A stretch of 64,000 bases of DNA from Rhodanobacter soli (GCF_040548735.1 NZ_JBEPSD010000002.1:62001-126000); one strand, 5' to 3'. Positions 15,626 through 24,493 are shown, numbered from the stretch's first letter. Notes: generated by a model not told the origin, from the sequence alone. Numbers and translations are program-made.

Positions 15626-17356
15626 TCAACCGAACGTGAACGCGTACGCCTGCACGCCCGGATCCAGGAACTCGATCTCGAACAGTCGCTCGCCGCTGCC
15701 GTGGGCCTGGCGTACCAGCTGATACAGCCGCTGACTGGTGACCGTGCCGTTGCCGTCGGCGTCGGTGTCCATGCCGTGGTCGGCGCCGGGTGGCTTGCCG
15801 TCGATGGTGACGCGGTAGCGGATCGGCTTGCCGCCGCTGGCCGGGCCGAGCACCAGGTGCAGGTCGCGGCCGCGGAAGCGGTAGACGATGGTGCCGCCGG
15901 CCTGCTCCAGTTGCGCGTTCTCGTCGTGCACGGTCCAGCGGCCGTCGAGCGACCACTGGTCCGCGGCGAGCGAGGCGGGCGCGTGATAGTCGCGGGCATC
16001 GTCGCGCGCCACCCGGCCGCCGACGAAGTTCATCGCGCGGGCGTAGCCGACGTAGGTCTCGGGCGAACGGGTGGGATCGTTCGACGCGGCGGCCTCGACG
16101 CCGCGATGGTCGTCGCTGACGTAGCCGCCGGGCAGGTTCTTCTGGCCGGCATCGGCCAGCAGCTGGCGGATCACGTCCTCGCTTTCCCGGTATTCGCCTT
16201 CGCCGAAGTGGTGATGGCGGATCTGTCCCTGCGCGTCGATGAAGTAGTGCGCCGGCCAGTACTCGTTGTTGAAGCCTTTCCAGATCGCGTAGTCGTTGTC
16301 CAGCGCGACGGGATAGTCGACGCCAAGATCCTTGATGGCCTTGGCCACGTTGGCCGGATCTTTCTCGAACGCAAACTCCGGCGCATGCACGCCGATCACC
16401 ACCAGGCCGTGGTCCTTGTACTTGTCGGCCCAGCCGCGCACGTACGGCAGCGCGCGGATGCAGTTGATGCAGGAGTACGTCCAGAAATCGACAAGCACCA
16501 CCTTGCCGCGCAGCGATTCGGTGGTCAGCGGCGGGCTGTTCAGCCATTGCGTGGCGCCGGCCAGCGACGGGAACGTGCCTTCCACCGGCAGCGGCTCGCC
16601 GGCCTTCGGCGCCCGCTGCGGCGCCGGTGCCGGGCGCACGGCGTTGATCAGCTTCTGCTCGATGCCGCCGGTGCTGGCCAGCGAGACGCGGGTGAGCAGG
16701 CCGGTATCCAGTCCCAGCGCGATCGCGGCCACGCCGCACAGCACCAGCGCGCCGAGCGCGCGGCGCACCCACTCGCCGGCGCCGAGCGAACGCTTCATCA
16801 GCGCGAACACCTTGCCGCCGATCAGCAGCGCCAGGCCCAGCGAGGTCGCCGCGCCGGCGGCGTAGGTGAGCAGCAGCAAGGTGGTCTGCACGCTGGCGCC
16901 GTTCAGCGCGGCACCGGTCAGCAGCAGGCCCAGGATCGGTCCCGCGCAGGGCGCCCACAGCAGGCCGGTGGCGACGCCGAGGCCGGCCGCGCCCCAGACC
17001 GAATCGCCGTCGGTGGCGGAGCGCTGCGACAGCCGGTTGCCGAGCGCCACGAACGGGCGCGTGATCCACTCGGCCAGCCGGGTCGACAGCAGGGTCAGGC
17101 CGAGGAAGGCCAGCACCAGCATCGCCACGTAGCGGCCGTACTGGTTCGCGTGCACCGCCCAGCCGCCGCCGAGCGCGGCCAGCGTGGCGACCACGGCGAA
17201 GGTGATCGCCATGCCCAGCAGCATCGGGAACCCGTTGCGCATGAACGGCCGGTCAGCGCGGGCGAACACGAACGGCAGCACCGGCAGGATGCACGGGCTG
17301 AGGATGGTCAGTACGCCGCCGAGATAGGCGAGGATCAACACGAGCATGGGGGGCAT
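15626..17356 (-). CDS. dipZ: DipZ-type thiol:disulfide transporter fused to thioredoxin domain
   Basis: 576 residues. The N-terminal ~230 residues are a CcdA/DsbD-like membrane domain with two conserved Cys segments (ILSPCILPVLPF and LLWAPCAGPILG). A periplasmic AhpC/TSA-like domain follows with active site TYSCINC, and then a C-terminal beta-rich domain as in mycobacterial DipZ. It should carry electrons from cytosolic thioredoxin to the periplasm, here probably for MsrB. ATGs at 17356 and 17347 are both possible; neither has a good ribosome site. The leader from the predicted ECF promoter would be only ~15 bases. Confidence 0.9.
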   Translation of the reverse strand: MPPMLVLILAYLGGVLTILSPCILPVLPFVFARADRPFMRNGFPMLLGMAITFAVVATLAALGGGWAVHANQYGRYVAMLVLAFLGLTLLSTRLAEWITRPFVALGNRLSQRSATDGDSVWGAAGLGVATGLLWAPCAGPILGLLLTGAALNGASVQTTLLLLTYAAGAATSLGLALLIGGKVFALMKRSLGAGEWVRRALGALVLCGVAAIALGLDTGLLTRVSLASTGGIEQKLINAVRPAPAPQRAPKAGEPLPVEGTFPSLAGATQWLNSPPLTTESLRGKVVLVDFWTYSCINCIRALPYVRGWADKYKDHGLVVIGVHAPEFAFEKDPANVAKAIKDLGVDYPVALDNDYAIWKGFNNEYWPAHYFIDAQGQIRHHHFGEGEYRESEDVIRQLLADAGQKNLPGGYVSDDHRGVEAAASNDPTRSPETYVGYARAMNFVGGRVARDDARDYHAPASLAADQWSLDGRWTVHDENAQLEQAGGTIVYRFRGRDLHLVLGPASGGKPIRYRVTIDGKPPGADHGMDTDADGNGTVTSQRLYQLVRQAHGSGERLFEIEFLDPGVQAYAFTFG

Positions 17357-17377
17357 CCGTGGAAGGTTGTCTGGTTA

Positions 17378-17403
17378 TTCGCCGTTGCCCTGGCGAGGGT
17401 TAC
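17378..17403 (-). promoter_or_regulatory. ECF-sigma promoter of dipZ-msrB (GTAACC-N16-CGAA)
   Basis: Read on the minus strand, GTAACC (17403-17398) is followed after exactly 16 bases by CGAA (17381-17378). This is the consensus I know for Caulobacter SigF promoters. It lies just upstream of dipZ and mirrors an almost identical element pointing at the sigma gene. Together they are strong evidence that the neighbouring ECF factor controls this operon. Confidence 0.8.
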
Positions 17404-17416
17404 ACGCCGGCACGAA

Positions 17417-17442
17417 GTAACGTCGGCGCCGGCTGCAGCGAA
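17417..17442 (+). promoter_or_regulatory. Autoregulatory ECF-sigma promoter (GTAACG-N16-CGAA)
   Basis: GTAACG (17417-17422), 16 bases, then CGAA (17439-17442). It is the same motif and spacing as the divergent dipZ promoter with one mismatch in the -35. Transcription would start near 17449, leaving room for the GGAG ribosome site (17465-17468) before the ATG at 17475. It implies that the sigma factor activates its own operon. Confidence 0.75.
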
Positions 17443-17474
17443 TACCTGTCAGGCGTTCCGCCGCGGAGCGAAGC

Positions 17475-18140
17475 ATGTCGCAAGTCTTGACCGCCACCGG
17501 CTTCATGGGTCTAGATAGTGGACTTTCCCTGCGGACGAGTCTCGACCAGACCGTGCCAGCCGACATCACCATGGCGAACGACAGCGAATCGCCCGGCCAG
17601 CGCCGGGCGGCATGGATGGCGGCGGCGCAGGCCGGCGACCGGCGGGCCTACGAGAAGCTGCTGGCCGATTCGGTGGCGCTGGTCCGTGCCACCGCGCGGC
17701 GCCATGGCGTGGCGCAGGATTACCTGGACGACGTGGTGCAGGAGACCCTGATCACCGTGCACCGCGTGCGCCATACCTACGACCCGGCCCGCTCGTACGA
17801 TGCCTGGCTGACCGCGATCGCCAGCCGCCGCGCGATCGACGCCCTGCGCAGCCGCGGCCGTCGCGACAGCCGCGAACTGCACGACGACTACGCGCTCGAC
17901 CAGCACCCGGATGCCGACGACGCCAGCGCCGCCGCCGAGAGCGGCCAGCGCGCGCAGCGCCTGCACGAGGCGATCGCCGAATTGCCGCCGGGGCAGCGCG
18001 AAGCGGTGGAACATCTGGGCCTGCGCGAGCGTTCGCTCAGCGAGGCGGCCGAGCTGACCGGACGCAACACCGGTGCGCTGAAAGTGAACCTGCACCGTGC
18101 GCTGAAGGCACTGCGCGAACGTTTCCATGGAGAACCCTGA
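17475..18140 (+). CDS. ECF RNA polymerase sigma factor (SigF-like)
   Basis: 221 residues from the ATG at 17475, chosen because GGAG lies six bases upstream and the candidate promoter is just before it. An ATG at 17571 would give the usual 189-residue core but lacks a ribosome site. Region 2 runs from AAQAGDRRAYEKLL through YLDDVVQETLITVHRVRHTYDP. Region 4 includes LPPGQREAVEHLGLRERSLSEAAELTGRNTGALKVNLHRALKAL. The adjacent NrsF-type gene is its likely membrane anti-sigma. The target set visible here is its own operon plus dipZ-msrB, that is, envelope oxidative or metal stress. Confidence 0.92.
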   Translation: MSQVLTATGFMGLDSGLSLRTSLDQTVPADITMANDSESPGQRRAAWMAAAQAGDRRAYEKLLADSVALVRATARRHGVAQDYLDDVVQETLITVHRVRHTYDPARSYDAWLTAIASRRAIDALRSRGRRDSRELHDDYALDQHPDADDASAAAESGQRAQRLHEAIAELPPGQREAVEHLGLRERSLSEAAELTGRNTGALKVNLHRALKALRERFHGEP

Positions 18141-18144
18141 CGTG

Positions 18145-18798
18145 ATGTCCGACCCGCAATCCCATGAGGCATTGATCGACCGCCTTGGCACCGACCTGGT
18201 GCCGGTGCGGCGTCTGCTGCCGCCATGGCTGCGTACCGCCGGCTGGTTGCTGGTGGTAATGGCGCTCGCGGTCGGGTTGCTGATGCATTACGGCGCGGAC
18301 CCGATGCTGCGGCGCTGGGCCGCCACGCCGGACCTGGCCTGGGCCGGCATCGGTGCGGTGATCACCGCGGTCTGCGCGGCGTGGGCCGCGTTCGCGCTGG
18401 GCGTGCCGGGGCGCCGTGCGGCGTGGGCGTGGCTGCCGCTGCCCGGCGCCCTGCTGTGGGTCGGTGCCAGCGGCCTCGGCTGCCTGCGCACGTGGATCGC
18501 GCCGGGCACCGAACTCGCCGGCGTGCATCAGAGCGCCGACTGCCTGCTCTTCATCATCAGCTTTTCGGTGCCGCTGTCCGCCTTGCTGATCGTGCTGCTG
18601 CGCCGCGCCTGTCCGCTGCGGCCGGTGCTGACCGCGGTGCTGATCGGCCTGGCCAGCGCGGCGGCCTCGGCCAGCCTGCTGGAGATCTGCCACTCGTTCG
18701 ACGCGGCCGCCACCGACCTGCTGACGCATGCGCTGGCGGTGGTCGTGGTGGTGGCGGCCAATGCCGCGATGGGCGGCCGGCTGCTGTCGAGAACCTGA
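18145..18798 (+). CDS. NrsF/DUF1109-type membrane anti-sigma factor
   Basis: 217 residues from the ATG at 18145 (a GTG at 18142 is also possible; GGAG precedes both). Six hydrophobic helices and the family pattern LVPVRRLLPPWLRTAGW and LLFIISFSVPLSALL fit NrsF, the negative regulator of SigF in Caulobacter. Two Cys residues, in LGCLRTW and ADCLLFI, lie at positions known in NrsF to be needed for stress release. It sits four bases after the sigma stop. It probably holds the sigma at the inner membrane until metal or oxidant modifies the Cys pair. Confidence 0.88.
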   Translation: MSDPQSHEALIDRLGTDLVPVRRLLPPWLRTAGWLLVVMALAVGLLMHYGADPMLRRWAATPDLAWAGIGAVITAVCAAWAAFALGVPGRRAAWAWLPLPGALLWVGASGLGCLRTWIAPGTELAGVHQSADCLLFIISFSVPLSALLIVLLRRACPLRPVLTAVLIGLASAAASASLLEICHSFDAAATDLLTHALAVVVVVAANAAMGGRLLSRT

Positions 18799-18800
18799 GC

Positions 18801-19283
18801 TCAGTCGCGGAAGTTGTCGAACTGCAGCGGCAGTTCGACCTCGGACTTGCGCAGCACGGCCATCGCCGCCTGCAGGTCGTCGCGCTTCTTGCCGCTGACG
18901 CGCAGCTTGTCGCCGTTGATCTGCGCCTCGACCTTGAGCTTGGCCGCCTTCAGCTCGGCCACCAGCTTCTTCGCGACCGGCTGCTCGATGCCCTGCTTCA
19001 CGGTGATCTTCTGCCGCGAGCCGCCCAGGTTGGTTTCCGGATCGCCGACGTCGAGCGCGCGGATGTCGATCTTCCGCGCGGTCAGCCGGCCGCGCAGGAT
19101 GTCCAGCATCTGCTGCAGCTGGAATTCGCTGGGCGCGCTCTGGGTGATCACGCCGTCGTCCAGCACGTACTGCGCGTCCACGCCCTTGAAGTCGAAGCGC
19201 GTGCTCAGCTCGCGGTTGGCCTGGTCGATCGCATTGGTCAATTCGTGCTTGTCGACTTCGGAGATCACGTCAAAGGAAGGCAT
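18801..19283 (-). CDS. yajQ: YajQ-family nucleotide-binding protein
   Basis: 160 residues, full length. The N-terminus MPSFDVISEVDKHELTNAIDQ and the repeated ferredoxin-like strands with KQGIEQPVAKK and RVSGKKRDDLQAAM are typical of YajQ. In Xanthomonas campestris a YajQ homologue binds cyclic di-GMP and acts with a LysR regulator on virulence genes; whether this one does is unknown. Its stop is two bases from the anti-sigma stop (convergent). Confidence 0.95.
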   Translation of the reverse strand: MPSFDVISEVDKHELTNAIDQANRELSTRFDFKGVDAQYVLDDGVITQSAPSEFQLQQMLDILRGRLTARKIDIRALDVGDPETNLGGSRQKITVKQGIEQPVAKKLVAELKAAKLKVEAQINGDKLRVSGKKRDDLQAAMAVLRKSEVELPLQFDNFRD

Positions 19284-19372
19284 GGCGGCGGCTCGCTGGA
19301 AACAGAGCCAAAGTGTAAGCCATGCGGCCGGGTGATAATGCGCGACCAGTGGCGGCGCGAGGATGCCGGTTC

Positions 19373-20551
19373 GTGAAAGTGGACGTGTTGATCATCGGCG
19401 CCGGCGCCGCGGGCCTGATGTGCGCGATCGCCGCCGGCCAGCGCGGCCGCCGCGTGCTGGTGGTCGACCACGCCAACAAGATCGGCAAGAAGATCCTGAT
19501 GTCCGGCGGTGGGCGCTGCAATTTCACCAACACGGGCGCGACGCCGGCGAACTACCTCTCGGCGAACCCGCATTTCGCCAAGTCCGCGCTGGCGCGCTAC
19601 ACGCCGTGGGATTTCATCGCGCTGGTCGAGAAGCACCGCATCGCCTATCACGAGAAGGAACTGGGCCAGCTGTTCTGCGACGACTCGTCCAAGCAAATCG
19701 TGCGCATGCTGCTGGACGAATGCGCCGCCTCAGGCGCCACGGTGGAAGCGAACTGCGGCGTGCAGCGCGTGCGCAAGACGCCGGAAGGCTTCGCCGTGCA
19801 CACGGCGCGCGGCGAAGTGCATGCCGAATCGCTGGTGGTCGCTTCGGGCGGCCTGTCGATCCCCAGCATGGGCGCCAGCGGCTTCGGCTACGAACTGGCG
19901 CGCCAGTTCGGCCACGCCCTGCTGCCCACGCGCGCCGGCCTGGTGCCGTTGACCCTGAGCGGCAAGCACCAGGAGCATTACCAGGATCTCGCCGGCGTGG
20001 CGCTGCCCGCGGTGGAGGCGCGCGTCGGCAAGCAAGGCTTTCGCGCAGGCCTGCTGTTCACCCACCGCGGCATCAGCGGACCGGCGATCCTGCAGATTTC
20101 TTCCTACTGGCAACCGGGCGACGACCTGCGCATCGACCTGCTGCCGGACCGGGACGCCGGCGCGCACCTGGTCGAGCAGCGCACGGCGCGGCCGCTGGCG
20201 GAACTGAAGACCGTGCTCGGCGACGCGCTGCCGAAACGCCTGGCGCAACGCTTGTGCGAGCAATGGTTCGATAACCGCCCGATGCGCCAGTACCGCGACG
20301 CCGAATTGAACCAGATCGGCGTGCAACTCAACGCCTGGCCGATCACCGCCAGCGGCACCGAAGGCTACCGCACCGCCGAAGTCACCCTGGGCGGCGTCGA
20401 CACCGACGGGCTGTCCTCCAGCACGATGCAGTCGAAGCGGGTGCCGGGGCTGTACTTCATCGGCGAAGTGGTCGACGTCACCGGCTGGCTGGGCGGATAC
20501 AACTTCCAGTGGGCGTGGGCCTCGGGGCAGGCGGCAGGGCAGGCGGTGTGA
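19373..20551 (+). CDS. HI0933/YhiN-family FAD-dependent oxidoreductase
   Basis: 392 residues from a GTG at 19373; the family N-terminus (VKVDVLIIGAGAAGLMCA) begins there and GAGG lies upstream. The FAD loop GAGAAG, the MSGGGRCNFTN signature and the C-terminal YFIGEVVDVTGWLGGYNFQWAWASG define the HI0933/YhiN family. Members are cytosolic flavoproteins of uncertain reaction; some are proposed to act on aromatic or tRNA-related substrates. It is a single gene, divergent from yajQ. Confidence 0.88.
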   Translation: MKVDVLIIGAGAAGLMCAIAAGQRGRRVLVVDHANKIGKKILMSGGGRCNFTNTGATPANYLSANPHFAKSALARYTPWDFIALVEKHRIAYHEKELGQLFCDDSSKQIVRMLLDECAASGATVEANCGVQRVRKTPEGFAVHTARGEVHAESLVVASGGLSIPSMGASGFGYELARQFGHALLPTRAGLVPLTLSGKHQEHYQDLAGVALPAVEARVGKQGFRAGLLFTHRGISGPAILQISSYWQPGDDLRIDLLPDRDAGAHLVEQRTARPLAELKTVLGDALPKRLAQRLCEQWFDNRPMRQYRDAELNQIGVQLNAWPITASGTEGYRTAEVTLGGVDTDGLSSSTMQSKRVPGLYFIGEVVDVTGWLGGYNFQWAWASGQAAGQAV

Positions 20552-20635
20552 GGCTGCCCGCGCGCGGCGGATTTCGCATGGATTGAATATCCCGCGTGCT
20601 TCACTGTGCGCCGGTTTCGACGTGAGGACACCTGC

Positions 20636-21520
20636 ATGAAAGTCGGATTCATCGGTCTCGGCGCGATGGGCAGCGCGATGGCTAGCAACCTGCTCGCGGC
20701 CGGCCACACGCTGACGGTGTGGAACCGTTCCGCCGCGGCCACCGAGCCGCTGGCCTCGCTGGGTGCCAGGGTGGCGCGCAGCGCCGACCGCGCTGCGCAG
20801 GGCGAGGCGCTATGCAGCATGCTGGCGAACGATCAGGCGGTGCGCGAAGTGTTCCTCGATGGCGGCCTGCTCGACGCGATGGATCGCGGCACCGTGCACG
20901 TCAACCACGCCACGATCTCGGTGGCGCTGGCGCAGGAGCTGGCCGCAGAGCACGAGAAGCGCGGGCTGGAGTACGTCGCCGCGCCGGTGTTCGGCCGTCC
21001 GGACATGGCCGCTGCGGCGAAGCTCAACATCCTGGTGGCCGGCAAGCCCGCCGCCATCGAACGCGTGCGGCCCCTGCTGGAGGCGATGGGCAGCAAGCTG
21101 TGGCCATTGGGCGAGGCGCCGGAGCGCGCGAACGTGGCGAAGATCGCGGGCAACTTCATGCTGGCGGCGGCGATCGAAAGCATGGCCGAAGCCACCGCGC
21201 TGACCCGTGCCCACGGCGTCAGCGCGGCGGATTTTCTCGACGTGATGACCAGTACCCTGTTTGCCGCGCCGGCCTATCAGGGCTACGGCAAGCTGATTGC
21301 CGAGCAACGCTTCAAGCCGGCCGGGTTCACGTTGCCGCTGGGCTACAAGGACGTGGGGCTGGCGCTGGCCGCGGGAGAGGCGCAGCGCGTGCCGCTACCG
21401 TTCGCCAGCGTGCTGCGCGACGCCATGCTGGAGGCGCTGGCCGCCGGCGATGCGGAGCTGGACTGGTCGGCGCTGGCGCTGGTCGCCGCGCGCCGGGCGC
21501 GTCTGGACGAACGCGAATAG
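20636..21520 (+). CDS. 3-hydroxyisobutyrate dehydrogenase-family NAD(P) oxidoreductase
   Basis: 294 residues. FIGLGAMGSAMASNLLAAGH is the N-terminal dinucleotide loop. VWNRS carries an Arg that suggests NADP preference. AKIAGNFMLAAAIESMAEA contains the catalytic Lys region, and GYKDVGLAL is the C-terminal signature. GAGGAC precedes the ATG. The glyoxylate/succinic-semialdehyde reductase branch looks nearer than true 3-hydroxyisobutyrate dehydrogenase, but the substrate is not certain. Single gene. Confidence 0.87.
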   Translation: MKVGFIGLGAMGSAMASNLLAAGHTLTVWNRSAAATEPLASLGARVARSADRAAQGEALCSMLANDQAVREVFLDGGLLDAMDRGTVHVNHATISVALAQELAAEHEKRGLEYVAAPVFGRPDMAAAAKLNILVAGKPAAIERVRPLLEAMGSKLWPLGEAPERANVAKIAGNFMLAAAIESMAEATALTRAHGVSAADFLDVMTSTLFAAPAYQGYGKLIAEQRFKPAGFTLPLGYKDVGLALAAGEAQRVPLPFASVLRDAMLEALAAGDAELDWSALALVAARRARLDERE

Positions 21521-21533
21521 CCGCTACGGGGTG

Positions 21534-22412
21534 TTACGGCGCCCACTCCAGTGTGCCGTCGATCACCGTGTGGCTGCGTCCGCCGACCCAGATCGCGTTG
21601 CCGTCGATGTGCACGATCAGTTGTGCGTCGTGGCCGATCTCGCGCCCCTGGCTGACCCGGTAGCCGCGGGCCAGCGGGCCGTGCGGTTCGGCGTGCACGA
21701 TATACGCGGCGATCAGTCCGTTGGCGGCGCCGGAAGCGGGGTCCTCGACGATGCCGACGCCGGACGGAAACGCGCGCACCACCAGCTGGTAGTCGGGGTG
21801 ATCGCTTCTTGCGAACGCGCACAGTCCCATGCTGTCGCTGGCCCGGGCCAATGCGGCAATCGCCGCGTGGTCGGGCTGCCACGCGCGCAGGCCGGCTTCG
21901 TCCGCCACCTCGGCCAGCCACCAGCGCCGCCCGCCGTCGACCAGCGCAGGCGGCAGCACGCCCAGCTCCATGTCGGTCAGCGTAGCCGCCAGCAACGGAT
22001 GGGCGTCGCGGCCGGTGTCCAGCACCCGTTCGCCGGGCGACTGCAGCAACAGCTCGCGGCTGGCACCACGGCCCTCGACGCGGATCGGCAGCACGCCGGC
22101 ACCGCATTCCTGCCACAACAGGCCATCGAGCGGCTGGGCCAGGCCGCATTCCAGCGCGGCGTGCGCGCTGCCGATGCTGGGGTGGCCGGCGAACGGGATT
22201 TCCTTGTGCGGAGTGAAGATACGCACGCGATAACTGGCCCGCGGATCGGTCGGCGGCAGCAGGAAGGTGGTCTCGACCAGCGCCGTCCAGCGCGCGAAGC
22301 GCTGCATCGCCGCGCTGCTCCAGTCGTCCGCGCCGATCACCACGCCGAGATGATTGCCGCCGCCCAGGGTGGCGGCAAAGACGTCCAGATGCAGATAGCG
22401 GAGCGAAGTCAT
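21534..22412 (-). CDS. PhzF-family isomerase/epimerase
   Basis: 292 residues starting at the second ATG (22412), where family similarity begins; an ATG nine bases further upstream (22421) is possible. LDVFAATLGGGNHLGVV, LVETTFL (catalytic Glu) and IPFAGHPSIGSA, together with the C-terminal repeat VEDPASGAANG, are PhzF hallmarks. PhzF enzymes shift double bonds or protons in amino acid-like compounds without a cofactor. No phenazine genes are nearby, so this is a general PhzF-like protein of unknown substrate. Confidence 0.88.
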   Translation of the reverse strand: MTSLRYLHLDVFAATLGGGNHLGVVIGADDWSSAAMQRFARWTALVETTFLLPPTDPRASYRVRIFTPHKEIPFAGHPSIGSAHAALECGLAQPLDGLLWQECGAGVLPIRVEGRGASRELLLQSPGERVLDTGRDAHPLLAATLTDMELGVLPPALVDGGRRWWLAEVADEAGLRAWQPDHAAIAALARASDSMGLCAFARSDHPDYQLVVRAFPSGVGIVEDPASGAANGLIAAYIVHAEPHGPLARGYRVSQGREIGHDAQLIVHIDGNAIWVGGRSHTVIDGTLEWAP

Positions 22413-22613
22413 GGGATCCATCGGGCGGCTGGCGGCCGCCTAAAGCGCCGAATGATAGCCGCCTGCCGCGGATCCGGGCAGTGACCTTTCGGAATATCGA
22501 GGCGGCGGCGAGGCATAAGCGTCGGCAGACTGGCGGTTGCGCCAACGGAAAGTCGACAAGCCGCGGCAGCGGCGCCAAGATGTGCGCTTTTGCTGCCCGA
22601 CGCGGAATCGCTT

Positions 22614-23222
22614 ATGCCGATCACCCTGGTCATCATCGCCATCACCTGCCTCGTTTCGTTCATGGCGTTCAAGAACAGCCGCCTGATGAACGACCTGATC
22701 CTGTGGCCGCCGGCGATCGCCCGCCAGCGCGAATACCACCGGCTGGTGACCTACGGCGTGGTGCATGCGGACTTCGGGCACCTGCTGTTCAACATGATCA
22801 CGCTGTACTTCTTCGGCCGGGTGATGGAGGGCTTCTTCACCTCGCGCATGGGGCCGTTCGGCTTCGCGCTGTTCTATATCGGCGGCCTGGTGATCTCGAT
22901 CCTGCCGACCTACCTGAAGAACCGCAACAACCCGGATTACCGCAGCCTCGGCGCCTCGGGCGCGGTATCGGCGGTGTTGTTCGCCTTCATCCTGCTGGCG
23001 CCGTGGTCGCGGATCATCGTGCTGGTGATTCCGATGCCGGCGATCGTCTACGCGGTGCTGTACACCGGCTACTCGATCTACATGGATCGGCGCGGGCAGG
23101 GCAACGTCAACCACAGCGCGCACCTGTGGGGTGCGGCGTACGGCGTGGTCTTCACCCTGCTGGCGGAGCCGCGGGTGCTGCCGCATTTCCTCAATGCGCT
23201 GATGCAGCCCAGTTTCCGATGA
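22614..23222 (+). CDS. Rhomboid-family intramembrane serine protease
   Basis: 202 residues from the ATG at 22614. HADFGHLLFNMITLYFFG is the L1/helix-2 signature with His and Asn of the oxyanion hole. RSLGASGAVSAVLFAF holds the catalytic Ser (GxSG), and NHSAHLWGAAYGVVF the catalytic His. About six membrane helices. It cleaves membrane-embedded substrates in the inner membrane. An extra ~25-residue loop (TYLKNRNNPDYR) precedes the Ser helix. No partner gene is adjacent. Confidence 0.9.
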   Translation: MPITLVIIAITCLVSFMAFKNSRLMNDLILWPPAIARQREYHRLVTYGVVHADFGHLLFNMITLYFFGRVMEGFFTSRMGPFGFALFYIGGLVISILPTYLKNRNNPDYRSLGASGAVSAVLFAFILLAPWSRIIVLVIPMPAIVYAVLYTGYSIYMDRRGQGNVNHSAHLWGAAYGVVFTLLAEPRVLPHFLNALMQPSFR

Positions 23223-23311
23223 TGAACGTTTCCTGCGCTGCGTAATGCCCGCCGCGGCCGGGGCGTGCATACTGGACACGGTTCCATCGACCACCGCAGG
23301 AGAACGAACGC

Positions 23312-23950
23312 ATGGCTATGACCCGCAAGTCGGCTGCGAAGAAGTCCGCGGCAAAGAAAGCACCCGCCAAAAAGGCGCCCGCCGCAAAGTCAGCCGCGAA
23401 GAAGTCCACGCCGCGCAAGGCGGCGGTGAAGAAGGCTCCGGCGAAGAAAGTCGCCGTGAAAAAGTCCGCGGCAAAGAAGCCGGCCGCACGGAAACCCGCA
23501 GCCGGGAAGGTCGCGACAAAGAAGGCGGTGGCGAAGAAGACCGTGGCCAGGAAGGTCGCCGCAAAGAAGGCGGCTGCGAAAAAGCCGGTGGCGAAGCCAG
23601 TTGCAACCAGGAAGGCCGCGGCAGCAAAACCGGTCGCGAAGAAACCGGTGGCAAGGCCAGCCACCCGCCCCGTCGCCGCCGCGAAAAAGCCGGCCCCGCG
23701 CAAACGCCCGCCGGTGGAAGCGCCGATCCAGCACATCAGCCAGGAAGACGCTGTGGCGAAGATCCAGGCCTTGCTCGAGGCCAAGCAGGAGCGGGTGAGA
23801 CAGGGACCCAGCTGGCCGGATGCGAACCTGGCCCAGCCGGCGCCGGGCAGCATGGAACTGCACCCGCCGATAGCCGGTTCAGGCGGCGAAGGCAGCGATG
23901 CGCGCGTGCTGGCACCGGAACGTGGCGAGCAGGGCAAGCGCAAGGGTTGA
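23312..23950 (+). CDS. Histone H1-like Lys/Ala/Pro-rich DNA-binding protein
   Basis: 212 residues. Roughly residues 1-135 are a low-complexity run of AAKK, APAKK and PVAKK repeats, like the C-terminal tail of eukaryotic H1 and bacterial AlgP/HctB-like proteins. Residues ~140-165 form one plausible helix (EDAVAKIQALLEAKQERV), followed by a Gly/Glu-rich tail. AGGAGAACG precedes the ATG. Such proteins bind DNA without sequence specificity and may compact the nucleoid. Repeats make the exact length prone to change between strains. Confidence 0.85.
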   Translation: MAMTRKSAAKKSAAKKAPAKKAPAAKSAAKKSTPRKAAVKKAPAKKVAVKKSAAKKPAARKPAAGKVATKKAVAKKTVARKVAAKKAAAKKPVAKPVATRKAAAAKPVAKKPVARPATRPVAAAKKPAPRKRPPVEAPIQHISQEDAVAKIQALLEAKQERVRQGPSWPDANLAQPAPGSMELHPPIAGSGGEGSDARVLAPERGEQGKRKG

Positions 23951-24097
23951 TGGCCTGTCGCGGGCTTCGTGGCCGGAGCCGTGCGACGGCGATACATGGC
24001 TGGCGGGTAAACGACGGCGGGCGATGCGCCGGAACTCAGTGCGCGTTCAAGCACCACGGCCTAGCGTGATATCGCAACTCCCAGATGGAGACGGATC

Positions 24098-24493
24098 ATG
24101 AAACGCCTGTTGGCCAATCTTGTGCTGATCGTCGCTGCCGCGGCGCTGTCGGGCTGCTACTACGACCCGGGCTACAGCTACGTCCGCGGCTCCGGCTACA
24201 GCGGCGACGCCTACTATGGCGACGGCGGCAACGCCTACTATGTGGCGCCGGGTTACTACGATGGCTATTACGGCGGCTACTACGGCTGCTGTTATGCGCC
24301 CGGCGTGAGCGTGGGCGTAAGCAGCGTGTGGTACGGCGGCTCGCGTTATCGGCATGATGGCTATCGCGATCATCGTGACTACCGTGGCCATGCCGGCCAG
24401 TGGCGGGGCCATGGCGATGGCCGCAGCGACTATCGCGGCGGCAACCGGCAGCGGCGCGGCTCCCGCAGTGATGATCGCGATCATCGCCACTGA
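24098..24493 (+). CDS. Gly/Tyr-rich lipoprotein
   Basis: 131 residues. Lipoprotein signal MKRLLANLVLIVAAAALSGC, with Cys20 as the likely lipidated residue. The mature part is YYDPGYSY-type Gly/Tyr repeats with adjacent Cys (YGCCYAP), then an Arg/Asp/His-rich tail. GGAGACGG lies upstream of the ATG. It resembles the secreted Gly/His/Tyr protein at 5740 in style, not in detail. Function unknown; an outer-membrane location is likely. Confidence 0.75.
   Translation: MKRLLANLVLIVAAAALSGCYYDPGYSYVRGSGYSGDAYYGDGGNAYYVAPGYYDGYYGGYYGCCYAPGVSVGVSSVWYGGSRYRHDGYRDHRDYRGHAGQWRGHGDGRSDYRGGNRQRRGSRSDDRDHRH

Noticed and set aside
15077-17518. 813-residue plus-strand frame opposite dipZ and msrB
   Set aside because: Low-complexity Arg/Gln/His composition and no domain; dipZ and msrB have intact motifs.
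23316-23863. Frames on both strands over the Lys/Ala repeats
   Set aside because: Repeats keep all frames open; only the AAKK frame has a ribosome site and sensible composition.
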